From: Ovis canadensis
Taxonomy: Eukaryota; Chordata; Mammalia; Artiodactyla; Bovidae
Direction of reading: 5' to 3'
Length of the DNA: 64,000 nt
Assembly (NCBI RefSeq): GCF_042477335.2
Contig: NC_091251.1
Location: 87,435,501-87,499,500 of the forward strand
Positions 42,570-53,299 of the stretch are shown here, piece by piece. The notes beneath the pieces were generated by a model that saw only the letters and a program-made list of their open reading frames with translations, was not told the origin of the DNA and made no database searches. The position numbers were made by a program, and so were the translations under genes. Numbering within the stretch: the stretch's first letter is position 1; each line of letters starts with the position of its first letter.

Positions 42570-44120
42570 AAATAAGCACGCAAATGTTTATTACAATGAC
42601 TGGAAATCATTCGAGTCATTGAACTTACTCAGTGCCTATTATGTTCTAGAGAGTAAGCGATGAACAATATAAAAATCCCTGTCCTGAGAGCTTACAGTTT
42701 AGTGGGAGGAAGACAAACAGTAAACAAATGCATAAAGTATGGAGTTTGTCAGCTGGTGATATGTGCTCTGGGGAAAAAGAATATAGGAGAGTGGGACAGA
42801 GTATTAAAATTTGAGTAAAGAGCAGAAGTGAGAGGGCAGGCCAGGTTTACATCTGGGGGTGGAGCGTTGTGTGGGAGGCAAGAGCAAGCACCACCCTTGG
42901 AGGCTGGCCCCGGGGTGTACGGAGAACTGCAGGAGGCCAGTGTGGTGGACAGAGTGAGCAGGCAAGTGCAGGAAAAGGCCAAGTTGTGGGGCCTTCTAGG
43001 CTAGGATAAGAACCTCGAGGCTGCCTCTGAGATAATCAGAAGTCTTCAGACGAAGGGGTCATTTGCTTTCACTGAAGAAGTTCAGTCTGGCTTTTGAGTT
43101 TGTATTAAACTGTTGGAGGACAAGAGTGGAAACAGGGAACACAGTTAAGAGATAAGAGTAAGAATCCAAGTGGCAGATGGTGGTGGCTCGGCCCAGGACC
43201 TCAGCTGTGGGATTTCTTAAGCAGGGGTTAAATTCTGGATGTATTTTCAGTAAGGGTTATGGGGAATGAGAGGAAGAGAGGCATCAAGGATGGCTCCAAG
43301 AGATTTGTAGGAAAGTGGGAGGATGGAGTTACGGTAATTGAGGGGAGAAGGCTGAGGGCACGGGTTTGGAAGAGAAACCAGCAGCTCTGTTGTGAACACG
43401 TTTACCGTGCTAAGATGTACGTTAGATATCTAAGTGGAAATGCAAATAGGATGTTAGATACAAACGCGAGTTCAGGAGAGAGATCCAGGTTGGAGATGTA
43501 AATGAGGGTGTTTCCAATCTACTGGCAGTATTTGCAACACTGAACCTGACTGAGCTCATAGGTGAGTGTAGACAGAGAACTCCAAGGGACTTCAAAGTTA
43601 CAGCGTGAGGGAGATGAGGAAATAGAAAAGGCCGGTGCTAGACATTGCAAGAAGGTATTTCAAGGAGAAGGGAATGATCAACCCTGTCACATGCTGCTAG
43701 GAGGTCAGGATGAACGCTGAGATTGGCCCTTGGATTTAGCAATTAAAAGTTTAATGGGGACTTGACAAGAGCCAGTGGGGAAGCCAGATCTCAATGGGTT
43801 CAGGAGACAGGAGGAGGAGAGGAACTGGAGCCACTGGTAGAGAGGGAAGGAGGAATGGGGAGGTAGCTGAAGGACGAGTGGAATCAAGAAGCTTAAAAGT
43901 GTCTCCCCCCCCGCCCCCCCCGTGAATGGAGAAGTAGCCTGTTTGTGGGTGATGGCTATGATCAAGTACAGGAACAATTAGATGTCTTAGGAGAGGTAAG
44001 GGAGGATGGGCATGAGGGGAGAGGGAGGGTTTGGCCCTAGGTAAGAGCTGGGTAACCCTTTCATCTGAGGAGGGCCAGGGACAGGGAAGGCAGAATAGGA
44101 GACTGCAGATGCTGGTAGAG
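42570..44120 (-). repeat. Ancient L2-like LINE remnant, antisense
   Basis: An approximately 1.5 kb stretch reads on plus as CAGTGCCTATTATGTTCTAG, CCTGTCCTGAGAGCTTACAG, TTTAGTGGGAGGAAGACAAA, then TGGATGTATTTTCAGTAAGG, CAAGGATGGCTCCAAGAG, TCTAAGTGGAAATG and GGAATGATCAACCCTGTCAC. I recognise this order from old dispersed mammalian repeats, but the family name (L2 or another) is uncertain. Confidence 0.4.
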
Positions 44121-44299
44121 AAGTCATTGTGGGGGAGAAAATTAATTACCTAGCAGGATAATAGATGAGTTCTTTCCAAAATATGTATGACAACATAGGT
44201 TTGCAAGATATTAAAAGAAACAATTCATGCTGACATATGGGCTTCTGTGAGTAATGCAGTGAGAGCAGTTTTAAAGCTTTCTCTGGAAGCTACTCTGGG

Positions 44300-44573
44300 A
44301 GAAGGCAACGGCACCCCATTCCAGTACTCTTGCCTGGAAAATCCCATGGACAGAGGAGCCTGGTAGGCTGCAGTCCATGGGGTCACTGTGAGTCGGATAC
44401 GACTAAGTGGCTTTACTTTCACTCTTCACTTTCATGCATTGGAGAAGGAAATGGCAACCCACTCCAGTGTTCTTGCCTGGAGAATCCCAGGGACAGGGGA
44501 GCCTGGTGGGCTGCTGTCTATGGGGTCGCACAGAGTCGGACACAGACTGAAGCGACTTAGCAGCAGCTGGAAT
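44300..44573 (+). repeat. Bov-A2 SINE (dimeric), sense
   Basis: Two BovB-derived halves, starting GAGAAGGCAACGGCACCCCA and GAGAAGGAAATGGCAACCCA, each contain CCTGG-GGGCTGC-type cores. It ends GAAGCGACTTAGCAGCAGC. A 10-bp duplication, CTACTCTGGG, lies at 44290-44299 and 44574-44583. It is one of the few young SINEs here on the plus strand. Confidence 0.9.
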
Positions 44574-44959
44574 CTACTCTGGGGCAGAAGCGCCCTCTAG
44601 TGGTTCATTTGGACCATTAATCTTTTTTCTTATTGCTCTAGATAGAAGTATTAATACAAAATAGCACTATCCACATCTTATTTTTTAAAGAAACAATTAC
44701 AATTCAGTTTAATTTAGAAGAATGGCATACATTTGAGTTAAATAAACCCAAACCATCTGTAGTCCAAGCTGGAGGTGCTATTATCATTGCTAAGACTTTC
44801 TCCTGTAAATATATCATTTTCTGCCATACTGCCAATGTTTATGTACATTGTGCTTCTTGAACAAACCATTTTTATTAAACTCAGAGGAAAGATGACTTGT
44901 AGGCCATTGCTGATCCAAGGCTGAAAAGTCTTCCCAATCCCACGTAGAGTATAAACTCC

Positions 44960-45290
44960 TTGTATTTTCCATTTCTTGTTTCACTTGATTTTGTTGCCAC
45001 TGGGTTCCCTCTGCCTAGGATTGTCCTCCCACCCTCATCATTTGCTCATGATCTTCTAGACTGCCTTCAGTCTCCCCTGCCATATAGTCTCACCCTATCC
45101 TGTGCTTTTTTCTCCCTCATGCCATTTCCCCCAACTGCAATAATAGTCAGTTCTGTAAGATTGTTTAATGTCTGTTTCTTCTGGTAAATCTTGAGACCCG
45201 TAAGGGCTGAGCACGTGTGTGGCTTATTCACCACTGTCTCCTCAGCACTTAGTTCACTGAGCAGCACGTCAAGACACTATCCTGCAGGAG
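44960..45290 (+). repeat. L2 LINE 3' end
   Basis: GGTTCCCTCTGCCTAGGATT, CATTTGCTCATGATCTTCTA, AGACCCGTAAGGGCTGAGCA and CAGCACTTAGTTC match the L2 3' region in order. Confidence 0.6.
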
Positions 45291-46319
45291 GCTCTTGCTT
45301 CCTCCCTATTAACCTCGTTCTGATCCCACTGTGGAGGAGACTGCATTCAGAAATAGATTTCTATTTCTTGAATACAATTTGCAATTGCTTTAGGTGCACT
45401 TGCAACAGATGTTATAATTTGTTACAGAATTGTTCCAGTTACTCTTTCAGTAGCTCAATTTAAATTTTTAGGTAGCAAAACAACTCTTTACAAAGATGGT
45501 GGCGTTCTTAGATTTGACCCAGACCTTAACAGATCATTTTTTCCAAAACAGAAATAAAAGGTAATAAGATGCCAATACAGAGGAAAGAATAGAGACCATT
45601 TCATGTCATACAGCTATATCCGTGACTCTAACTCACACAGACCTACTTATTCCCAGATTTAGAATTATTCTGGCACCTCCAGGACTTCACTCAACAACAG
45701 CACTTCTAAAATGGACATGGTGATAGTGTTTACCTACCTTGGGCCTCTGGACCATTCCGGCCTCATCTTTAGACACTGAGAACAGGGGGATGGCTGGTTG
45801 TGAAATATCATACCACGGTTTCCTGGGTCCTAGACATGTGACTTGGAATTGAGTGGGAACAGAGCAAAATCCTCTGAGCTGGAAATGGATCTTGTGTCCA
45901 AGTTTATCTGGAAAGTCTGTTACCATCTTGTCGTCTCAAACCCCCAAGCCCCCACCCCTACTCTAAATAATTTAACCTCTTGGTATTATAATTTTGGAGT
46001 AGTCTTTTTGTTGTGGGTCCCTGAAAGAGGGTCTCTTCTATCGCTTGCCCAAAGGTAGCAGAGTTTTCCTAAAATCACTACTTGAACATTTAATGGAGAC
46101 GTATATGATGATTAACCCCACTTAAGAGGAATTTTATTTGGAACACCTTCAGATTAAATACAAACACACGTGAGCATATTTATTGCATGTTCTTGGAACT
46201 TGCTGTTCCTTTCTCTTGTGAGGTTCTTCTTGATGTTGTTGACGTGGATGGCTCCTTGTTATCTCTCAAGTCTCATTCTCCATGTCACTTACCTGGAGAG
46301 GCTTGGCCAGACCAGCCAG

Positions 46320-46545
46320 TCTAATTAGTCCCCTCCTCCTTTATTTTCACAGATCCTGTTGTTTTTCCTTCATACAATTTATCACAAGTTTTCATGTATT
46401 TATTGTGTTCATTCACTTAATTCTGTCAATTCTACCAGACTGTAGGATTCCCACGGGCAAGGGCCTTATTTGCTTCGCTCACTTTTGTATTCCTGGCACC
46501 TTGCACGGGTGCCCTGACTTCATTTAAAATTTCTAAATGAATGAG
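46320..46545 (+). repeat. L2 LINE 3' end
   Basis: CCAGACTGTAGGATTCCCAC, GGGCAAGGGCCTTATTTGCT and TGTATTCCTGGCACCTTGCA then TAAATGAATGAGTAAAT are typical L2 3' sequence. Confidence 0.6.
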
Positions 46546-47024
46546 TAAATATTTCTTGGTTGTTTCACTTATACTTGTTCCTTCTACTGAGTTTTCATTT
46601 CTGCTACTGCACTGTAACCCCAATGAGATAGGAGAAAATTATAGTGCCCCTTCCCTCCATCACTAAGTGCGGAGATGGCGATGCCTTTGTGGAGAAGCTA
46701 CTTGCTGGCTTTTCCTGGGCGGCTGTCATGTACACAAAGGTGAACAATAATTCTATTCGTAATAGCATGACTGAGACAGGAGAGCTGTCAGAAATGCTTT
46801 ACGAGTTACACTCATTGGGCTCTTGGGCACTCGCAACTGCAAACTACTGACATAACAATTAAGTGAGAATGTGCAGAATGTTGAAAAGAGGGGTGTGTGT
46901 GAAATGAAATTCGGACGTACACATTCTTCCCTGCCGCTAGGAAACTGAGCCTCTTGCAGCAAACCCTCTGTCCAGTTGGGGGCGGCAGCATCCCACTCCC
47001 TGAAGATGTGTAGGTGGCAGGAGC

Positions 47025-47420
47025 AATTCGCGTTCAGAATCTTTTGACTCTACCCGCTCACCGTAGCGCCTTAGCCCGCTCGAGTTTCAATGCGCGTTGT
47101 GGCTTGCCGAAGCTGAGCCCTATACACCGCCTGCTGCTTTCCGGATCATGGCTTCTCCGAGTTCCTTCACCTACTGTTGCCCTCCATCTTCCTCCCCTGT
47201 CTGGTCAGAGCCGCTGTACAGTCTGAGGCCAGAGCACGCGCGGGAGCGGTTGCAGGACGACTCGGTGGAAACAGTCACGTCCATAGAACAGGTGAGGTGG
47301 CTTGACTGGGTGAGGCGCCCGCGCGCGGGCTTCTGGGAGCGGGAGTCCGGTCTTCAGGGCTGCTGGGGCGCGGAACTCACCTGGGAACTACAGCTCCCAG
47401 GGTGCACCGCGGCGCTTCCC
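47025..47420. promoter_or_regulatory. FNTB: CpG-rich FNTB promoter and first exon
   Basis: CpGs are clustered here (CTCACCGTAGCGCC, CCCGCTCGAG, AATGCGCGTTG, AGCACGCGCGGGAGCGG, GGCGCCCGCGCGCGGGC) in an otherwise CpG-poor area. No TATA box was found. This is a small island typical of a housekeeping gene. Confidence 0.75.
47148..47291 (+). CDS. FNTB: Protein farnesyltransferase subunit beta, first coding exon
   Basis: This exon encodes residues 1-48, MASPSSFTYCCPPSSSPVWS, EPLYSLRPEHARERLQDDSV and ETVTSIEQ, ending CAG|GTGAGG in phase 0. FNTB pairs with FNTA in the cytosolic zinc enzyme that attaches farnesyl groups to CaaX proteins such as Ras and lamins; the beta subunit holds the zinc and CaaX site. 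This exon is only the N-terminal lead-in before the alpha-alpha barrel, so no catalytic residue is visible. Cys10 replaces a Tyr of human FNTB. The ATG is preceded by CGGATC, and the frame is open for 27 codons upstream (47067-47147) but contains no ATG. Exon 2 (about AKVEEKIQEVF) was not found by reading to 64000, so the gene continues out of the window. Confidence 0.95.
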
Positions 47421-47715
47421 CTTTGGGAAGCTCCGGGCGCCCAGGCTTGGGCTGGGGGAGTGGAGGTTTTTTGGCCCAGGTTGGGGAGGGGTCGATGTCA
47501 AAGCTGGAGCGAGAGAACAGTACCTAAGCCTTGGGGAGCAGAGAGGATTTTGTTCCGTACCTGGAGTACTGAAGCAGCCCAAACGGATTTACAGCCCACT
47601 CCTTTCTGCCTGACATTGGGAGGCTCTCTGATGGAGAGTTCACTTTTTACAGCCTGATTGTAGTTGTGGGACAAAGAAGGGGAAGAGAATTGCCCAGACT
47701 GTGGTCATGCCGTTC

Positions 47716-48166
47716 TGTTGTAGGAAGGGGGAACCTTTGTAGGGCCTGATAGTGGGCTTTTGCCTAACACTCGGGAATGAATTGTCTAAGGAGATACGTG
47801 TGCTGACAGAGCAAGAGATTTTACTGAGAACGGGGTGCCTGGGTGGAGAGCAGCAGGGTAAAGGAACCCAGGGGAACTGGTCTGCCACGTGTGGCTCACA
47901 GTTTCAGGTTTTATGGTATTGGGATTAATTACTAGGTTGTCTCTGGCCAATCATGTTGCTTGGTTCATAGCCTAACTCAGGGTCCTTTTTTGGCATGCAT
48001 CTCAGCCAAGATGGATTCCAGGGAGAAAGACTCTGGGAGGTTGGTCTCTATCGTTGAGCCCCTCCTGAATTCTCCTGGTTAGTTTTTCTCTGAAGCACCA
48101 CGTTGCTTATGGGGACCTCTTGTTGGCCAAGTTGGGTGATTTTGGTCAACACTTACCTAACTCCCC
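47716..48166 (-). repeat. 3' LTR of the retroviral fossil
   Basis: Aligned by eye to the other LTR throughout, for example GAATGAATTG, GCTGACA-AGCAAGA, CAGGTTTTATGGT, CAGCCAAGATGGATTCCAGG and CCCCTCCTGAATTCTCC are shared. It ends about 425 bp from the FNTB exon 1 donor. Confidence 0.75.
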
Positions 48167-48257
48167 TGAGACACTTCATACTCAACATACTTATTGGGAA
48201 TTGGGGCAGAGGTTTCTTTCTTCTGTAGCTACTTCCTGTTGGCAGTGGGCACCTTCT

Positions 48258-48394
48258 TATCTGCTGCTGCTGCTGCTAAGTCGATTCAGTAGTGTCCGAC
48301 TCTGTGCGACCCCATAGACAGCAGCCCACCAGGCTCCCCCATCCCTGGGATTCTCCAGGCAGGAACACTGGAGTGGGTTGCCATTTCCTTCTAG
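48258..48394 (-). repeat. Bov-A2 half-unit SINE, antisense
   Basis: CTGCTGCTGCTGCTAAGTCG, TGTCCGACTCTGTGCGACCC and AACACTGGAGTGGGTTGCCA are one half of a Bov-A2. It inserted into the retroviral fossil next to its 3' LTR. Confidence 0.85.
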
Positions 48395-48712
48395 AGTAGA
48401 AATCTCTCTCCACCTGATCTAAATCTAGGCATTCTGTGTCTAAAACTGACTTCCACCCTTATAGTAACAATTTGGCCTGAAACTGTTGGACTCTGTCGGA
48501 GATAAACCTTGTAAGCAGATGAAACAGACAGGGGCTAAACAGGAGGCCTAATAGGATGTTCATTGCGGGGCTTGGAGGAGAGGGGGGGAAGAAAGGCAAC
48601 ATTTGGGGTGAGGGCTGCAGAGTGTGTGACTTTCTTCTGACTGGTGGGTGGTGAGGTATGGTGCTCCAGGAATCTTGGGCTCAGCCTGAAGTTACCATCC
48701 TCCACTTTGGGG

Positions 48713-48716
<4 letters not shown>

Positions 48717-48746
<30 letters not shown>
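48717..48746. repeat. (GT)15 microsatellite
   Basis: A pure 30-bp GT run, the longest uninterrupted dinucleotide repeat in the window and a likely polymorphic marker. Confidence 0.95.
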
Positions 48747-48747
<1 letters not shown>

Positions 48748-50510
48748 GTGAGGAAGGGGGGGGCAGTTTGTCATTAGAACTCAAAGATACAGTTATGCAT
48801 GCTTCTGGAGTAGGAACCAGGACCCTGCCCCAAGGATGTCCCACCACTTGGCTGTTCCTCCCCTGTTTTTGCATCCTTTCCCTTCCCTGATTAGCAGCTG
48901 TTTGAATCTGCCCTTTGGAACTCAGTGAAGGTCAAGGAGGCTGAATGAAACCTATAACCTACAAACAGGAAACAGAAAGGATTTGTACTCTGTGGGAGCC
49001 CCACAGATTCCTGCTCAGTGTCAGTCCCTTCTTTGATACTTCTCAGTCTTTCAGGGAATGGGACAACAATAGCAGTGGCAAATTCCTGTTGAAATGGGGC
49101 CTAGTCTTGTCTCAGTTTAGGGACTAGACACTGAATTGGAAATGTTTCTGAGTTCCAGGTACTGGATCTGAGTCTCTTATTATTAAGATCTTAATCCTCT
49201 GTTCCACCATTTTGGTGTAACAGACTTAATTAGAAGTAATTAGAGGAGTGAAACCTGGAATAGGCAAAATAAATCTCATTCCCTGAGGTATTTAGAAGAA
49301 TAAGCTTGAAAGCCTTTCTGAACCTTGCACCTTTGGGAGACTTGAAACCAGTTGTCTAATTGCACCTAAGTAAGTTTTAACTTCTGATGTAGCATTGACA
49401 TAACAGGAGCTATTGGCCACTACACATATATTTCTTCTTTTTGTTAATACCTGATCTAAAGCACTTTCATTTTTTAGTTACAAGAGGATACCTTGAAACC
49501 GTAATGTTACAGCTACCAGTCACCAGTGGACATTGTTTTGAGAAATGCCGGTGACATCCCATGTCTGACATAGCTCAGAAAACTCAAGTTCTCAGCAGTA
49601 CTTGGCCTTGTCTGAAATCACGTCCATAATGCCTCCTAATATTAATAACCTTAAGTGTCTCAACCACAGCGACTCCACTTTGACTTTCAGTTTCATTTTT
49701 CTCCTTAATTGGCCAAAGCAGGTGTCTCTGATAAAAATTTTAGTGTTATCTAGGTATGAGATGATGTAAGAATTTGGGCTCATAAAATCTCTTGAAACTA
49801 TAACCATCTGAAGGCTTGTTCTGTCAGTTTTTCCAGCGCACAGAGCACCTCATCCTTGATCTCCACACTGAACTCCTTTCGGGGATGTGTTGAAGGTCAG
49901 TGGCCACAGTACCCAGTGATCTCTTTGTTGCAGAGTCAGATGGAAAGTGCCAATTTTCAGTTGGCAGGGCCCCTTCCGGGTCATAAATTCGACCATAGTT
50001 TGGGGGGCATTTCATGACCATTTTGTCCCACAGTGCTTGGACTGCTCATTTCCAGGTCTGGTGAAGGTTTCACTGATGGACTAGGCCCTATGAACAGTGG
50101 CCCAAAGTCTCTAGACCACCTTAGTCTCTTATGGTCCAGGAAAATATTCCTTCCTGTTGCTCCTTCCTATATCTAAAGTTATGCTTTTATAATCATTGAT
50201 CTCACGTGGAACTATGTATCATCATTGTATCAGAGGCTCAGCCACATATTTGGAAATGCAAGAAACAACAGTTTTGTAAAACAGGCAATATAGAAAAAAA
50301 TAGTACAGCTAGCAGAATTAGTAAGGTCACAAATTAAAATTAAAGTCAAGAACTTCTATTAGGTGCAGCCCAGTATATCCCAGGTCATCTGATTTAATCT
50401 GCTTTGTATCAGTCTTTATCTTCAAGGGAAATTATATATTGGCATTGTCCATAAAGCACCCAGCCCGATTTCCTAGTATTACTAGTCTGGTTATCCCTAG
50501 TGGTTTTTTG

Positions 50511-50733
50511 GTGTGTTGTGTGCATGCTCAGTCATGTCCAACTCTTTGCGACCCTATGGACTATAGCCCACCAGTCTCCTCTGTCTATGGAATTTTCCAA
50601 GTAAGAATACTGGGGTGGGTTGCCATTTCCTATTCCAGGGGATCTTCCTGACCCAGGGATCGAACCCACGTCTCCCTTGTTTCCTTCACTGGCAGGCAGA
50701 TTTTTTACCACTGCACCACCTCGGAAACCTTTA
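50511..50733 (-). repeat. Bov-tA SINE, antisense
   Basis: GCTCAGTCATGTCCAACTCT, TTGCGACCCTATGGACTATA and an inverted head with TTTTTTACCACTGCACCACC. It lies inside the retroviral fossil. Confidence 0.85.
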
Positions 50734-51022
50734 ATTGTTACCAAAATAAGGGAGCCTTTACATTTAAATGACCATATGCTAACCTTCTGGTTGCAGATCA
50801 TGGAACATCTTGTCATCATCCAAAGATAGATTACTGAGTTAAGCTTCAGAAACAAAGTGTGTCTTTTTAATAATTCAATTAAACTTTGCAGCAATGTAAC
50901 ATAACAGCAAGGAATGAATTATCTGATAAGTGAATCTTAGTGAATATAGGCCTCAATAAACAGAATTTAGTATCTATCTGGAACATTTTTTCTCTAAAAT
51001 CACCCTCATTTTTATCAAATAT

Positions 51023-51298
51023 GCTGCTGCTGCTGCTAAGTCGCTTCAGTCATGTCCGACTCTGTGTGACCCCATTGACGGCAGCCCACCAGGCTCCCCC
51101 GTTCTTGGGATTCTCCAGGCAAGAACACTGGAGTGGGTTGCCAGTTCCTTCTCCAATGCATGAAAGTGAAAAGTGAAAGTGAAGTTGCTCAGTCATGTCC
51201 GACTCTTAGCGACCCCATGGACTGCAGCCCACCAGGCTCCTCCATCCATGGGATTTTCCAGGCAAGAGTACTGGAGTGGGGTGCCATTGCTTTCTCCG
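51023..51298 (-). repeat. Bov-A2 SINE (dimeric), antisense
   Basis: A perfect 12-bp duplication, TTTATCAAATAT, at 51011-51022 and 51299-51310 flanks two halves joined by GCATGAAAGTGAAAAGTGAA. Confidence 0.93.
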
Positions 51299-51646
51299 TT
51301 TATCAAATATAGCCAAATCAAAATTAATTTTTCCTCAAATTAAATCTGATTCATTGATGAAAGTCCTCCTGATGCCAGGAAGGCCACACCGAGGGCTTTT
51401 GTCACAGATTTTGCCTTGTAGATTTAAGTGAATTCCTCCCTTTTTGAGGTCCACAGAACACCTTGAGATTCCTGCACCTGTTAGGAAGTGGCCTTCCTAA
51501 TTTATCTGATGAAGTTGCTAGGAACCCAAGAGTTTCCAGTCTCCAGAGAGCTCAGGTAGAGAGAAAAGAGAAAATTTTAATTCTGCTTATAAAGGTATAA
51601 TTTACGAATTTGCTGTAAGTCATAATTAGTTTGAAGGGGTTTCTTA

Positions 51647-51846
51647 TTTTTTAATTAATTTCTTTTTGATTGTGGTAGGTCTTATTTGCTGTGGCTTGTG
51701 GTCCCTAGAGCACAGGCTCAGTAGTTGTGGCACGTGGGCTTTAGTGGCCCCATGGCATGTAGAATCCTCTCGGACAAGGGATGGAACCTGTGTCCCCTGC
51801 ATTGGCAGGCGGATTCTTATCCACTGTACCACCAGAGAAGTCTGAG
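51647..51846 (-). repeat. CHR-2 type SINE, antisense
   Basis: On plus, TTGCTGTGGCTTGTGGTCCC, GCACAGGCTCAGTAGTTGTG, GCACGTGGGCTTTAGTGGCC and GGCGGATTCTTATCCACTG are the inverted CHR-2 body and head. Confidence 0.8.
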
Positions 51847-52191
51847 AGTGTTTCTTCATATCTGGAAAACACAGATTAAAAACTAATAATGTTTCAGACA
51901 GAAACCATAAAAATTATAACCACGTTAATTAGTTTACTCAAACCTATGTAACTAATCCTTTTTGTTAACTTTTTATGAAGCTGTCAGATTTTTTTATTAG
52001 GATTTTTTTCTCTTACCCAGTTCCCCTGTATAATCTGAGATTTATCAGAGTACAGTAACTGTCTATAAATGAGAGAAAGACTTAAGAAGTCATGGTTAAA
52101 CATTTGACAATGTAATTGATGAGAGAAACTTAGTTACTGCTGTGATACACATTTTAAAATAACAGCTTAAATTATAACATGATATCAGGAC

Positions 52192-52402
52192 GTTGTGCTA
52201 AGTCACTTCAGTCATGTCTGACTCTTTTTGACCACATGGACTGTAGCCCGCCAGACTCTTCTGCCCATGGGGTTTTCCAGGCAAGAATGCTGGAGTAGGT
52301 TGCCATGCCCTCTTCCAGGGGATCTTCCATACCCAGGGATTGAACGCATATCTCTTACAGTGGCAGGCGGGTTCTTTACCACTAGCACCACCTGGGAAGC
52401 CC
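52192..52402 (-). repeat. Bov-tA SINE, antisense
   Basis: A perfect 11-bp duplication, GATATCAGGAC, lies at 52181-52191 and 52403-52413. The body has TCATGTCTGACTCTTTTTGA and an inverted head ending CACCTGGGAAGCCC. Confidence 0.92.
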
Positions 52403-53021
52403 GATATCAGGACATACCCAAATTTAAAAACATGATACAATTTTTAGAATGTCTATATTAATAATTTTTATACATACAGTATATTCTAAGTAGGTTTATC
52501 ATTCATGTGATAATGCTGTCCGTGTAATCTATCAAATACTACTAGTTAAATATTTCTCTCCAAGATGCCTCAGAGACCCTCTAAAATGTCCCGAAGTTAA
52601 CTGGAGGTCAAAAGAACTTTAATCAAAATTTGGTATGTGGGAAGTTTGTCAAAAATTTCAAAACACTTGGTCAAGTAAGAGCATAGGTCACTGGGAGATA
52701 ATACTTATTCCCTAACCAAAGTTGCAAGAGATCAACAGCAAATGCAGGCTGCTTAAAGGCACAGAAACTCACACAACCTGTTATCGAAACAGCATTCAAA
52801 GGAAACTTTGTTTTCTTAATAGAGAGTGAAAAGCAAATCTAGTCTTGCACCAGCTTGCCTTTAACAACAAAATTCAATTAACTTCAGTCTAAACATAGCC
52901 AATCCTGACCTCCCTCAGGATGGTCTTTATCTCCCGTGTTAATCTCCCGTGTTAGTCTGTTCCCCGTGGTCTTCTCTGTACAGAAACAACCAGCTCTAAG
53001 ACAGGCTCACTTTCTTTTCCC

Positions 53022-53299
53022 CTGCTGCTGCTGCTGCTAAGTCGCTTCAGTCATGTCCGACTCTGTGCGACCCCATAGACAGCAGCCCACCAGGCTCCCC
53101 TGTCCCTGGGATTCTCCAGGCAAGAACACTGGAGTGGGTTGCCATTTCCTTCTCCATTGCATCAAAGTGAAAAGTGAAAGTGAAGTCGCTCAGTCGTGTC
53201 CGACCTTTGGTGACCCCATGGACTGCAGCCTACCAGGCTCCTCCATCCATGGGATCTTCCAGGCAAAAGTACTAGAGTGGGGTGCCATTGCCTTCTCTG
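53022..53299 (-). repeat. Bov-A2 SINE (dimeric), antisense
   Basis: A 9-bp duplication, TCTTTTCCC, lies at 53013-53021 and 53300-53308. The two halves are joined by GCATCAAAGTGAAAAGTGAA. Confidence 0.92.

Larger units (their letters stand above)
36863..47147. other. RAB15-FNTB intergenic region
   Basis: RAB15 5' UTR and promoter lie at the left end, and the FNTB promoter at the right. Between them are MIR, MER5, L2, Bov-tA and Bov-A2 repeats listed separately. Stretches at 38.7-40.0 and 45.3-46.3 kb show no gene or clear repeat. Open frames are short and unsupported. Confidence 0.75.

Noticed and set aside
43907-43922. C-rich run as a structured element
   Set aside because: It is a short homopolymer tract with one G, with no further G-quadruplex or i-motif pattern.
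47097-47657. A 186-residue FNTB frame starting before and ending after exon 1
   Set aside because: Upstream there is no ATG, and downstream it passes a strong CAG|GTGAGG donor where FNTB homology stops.
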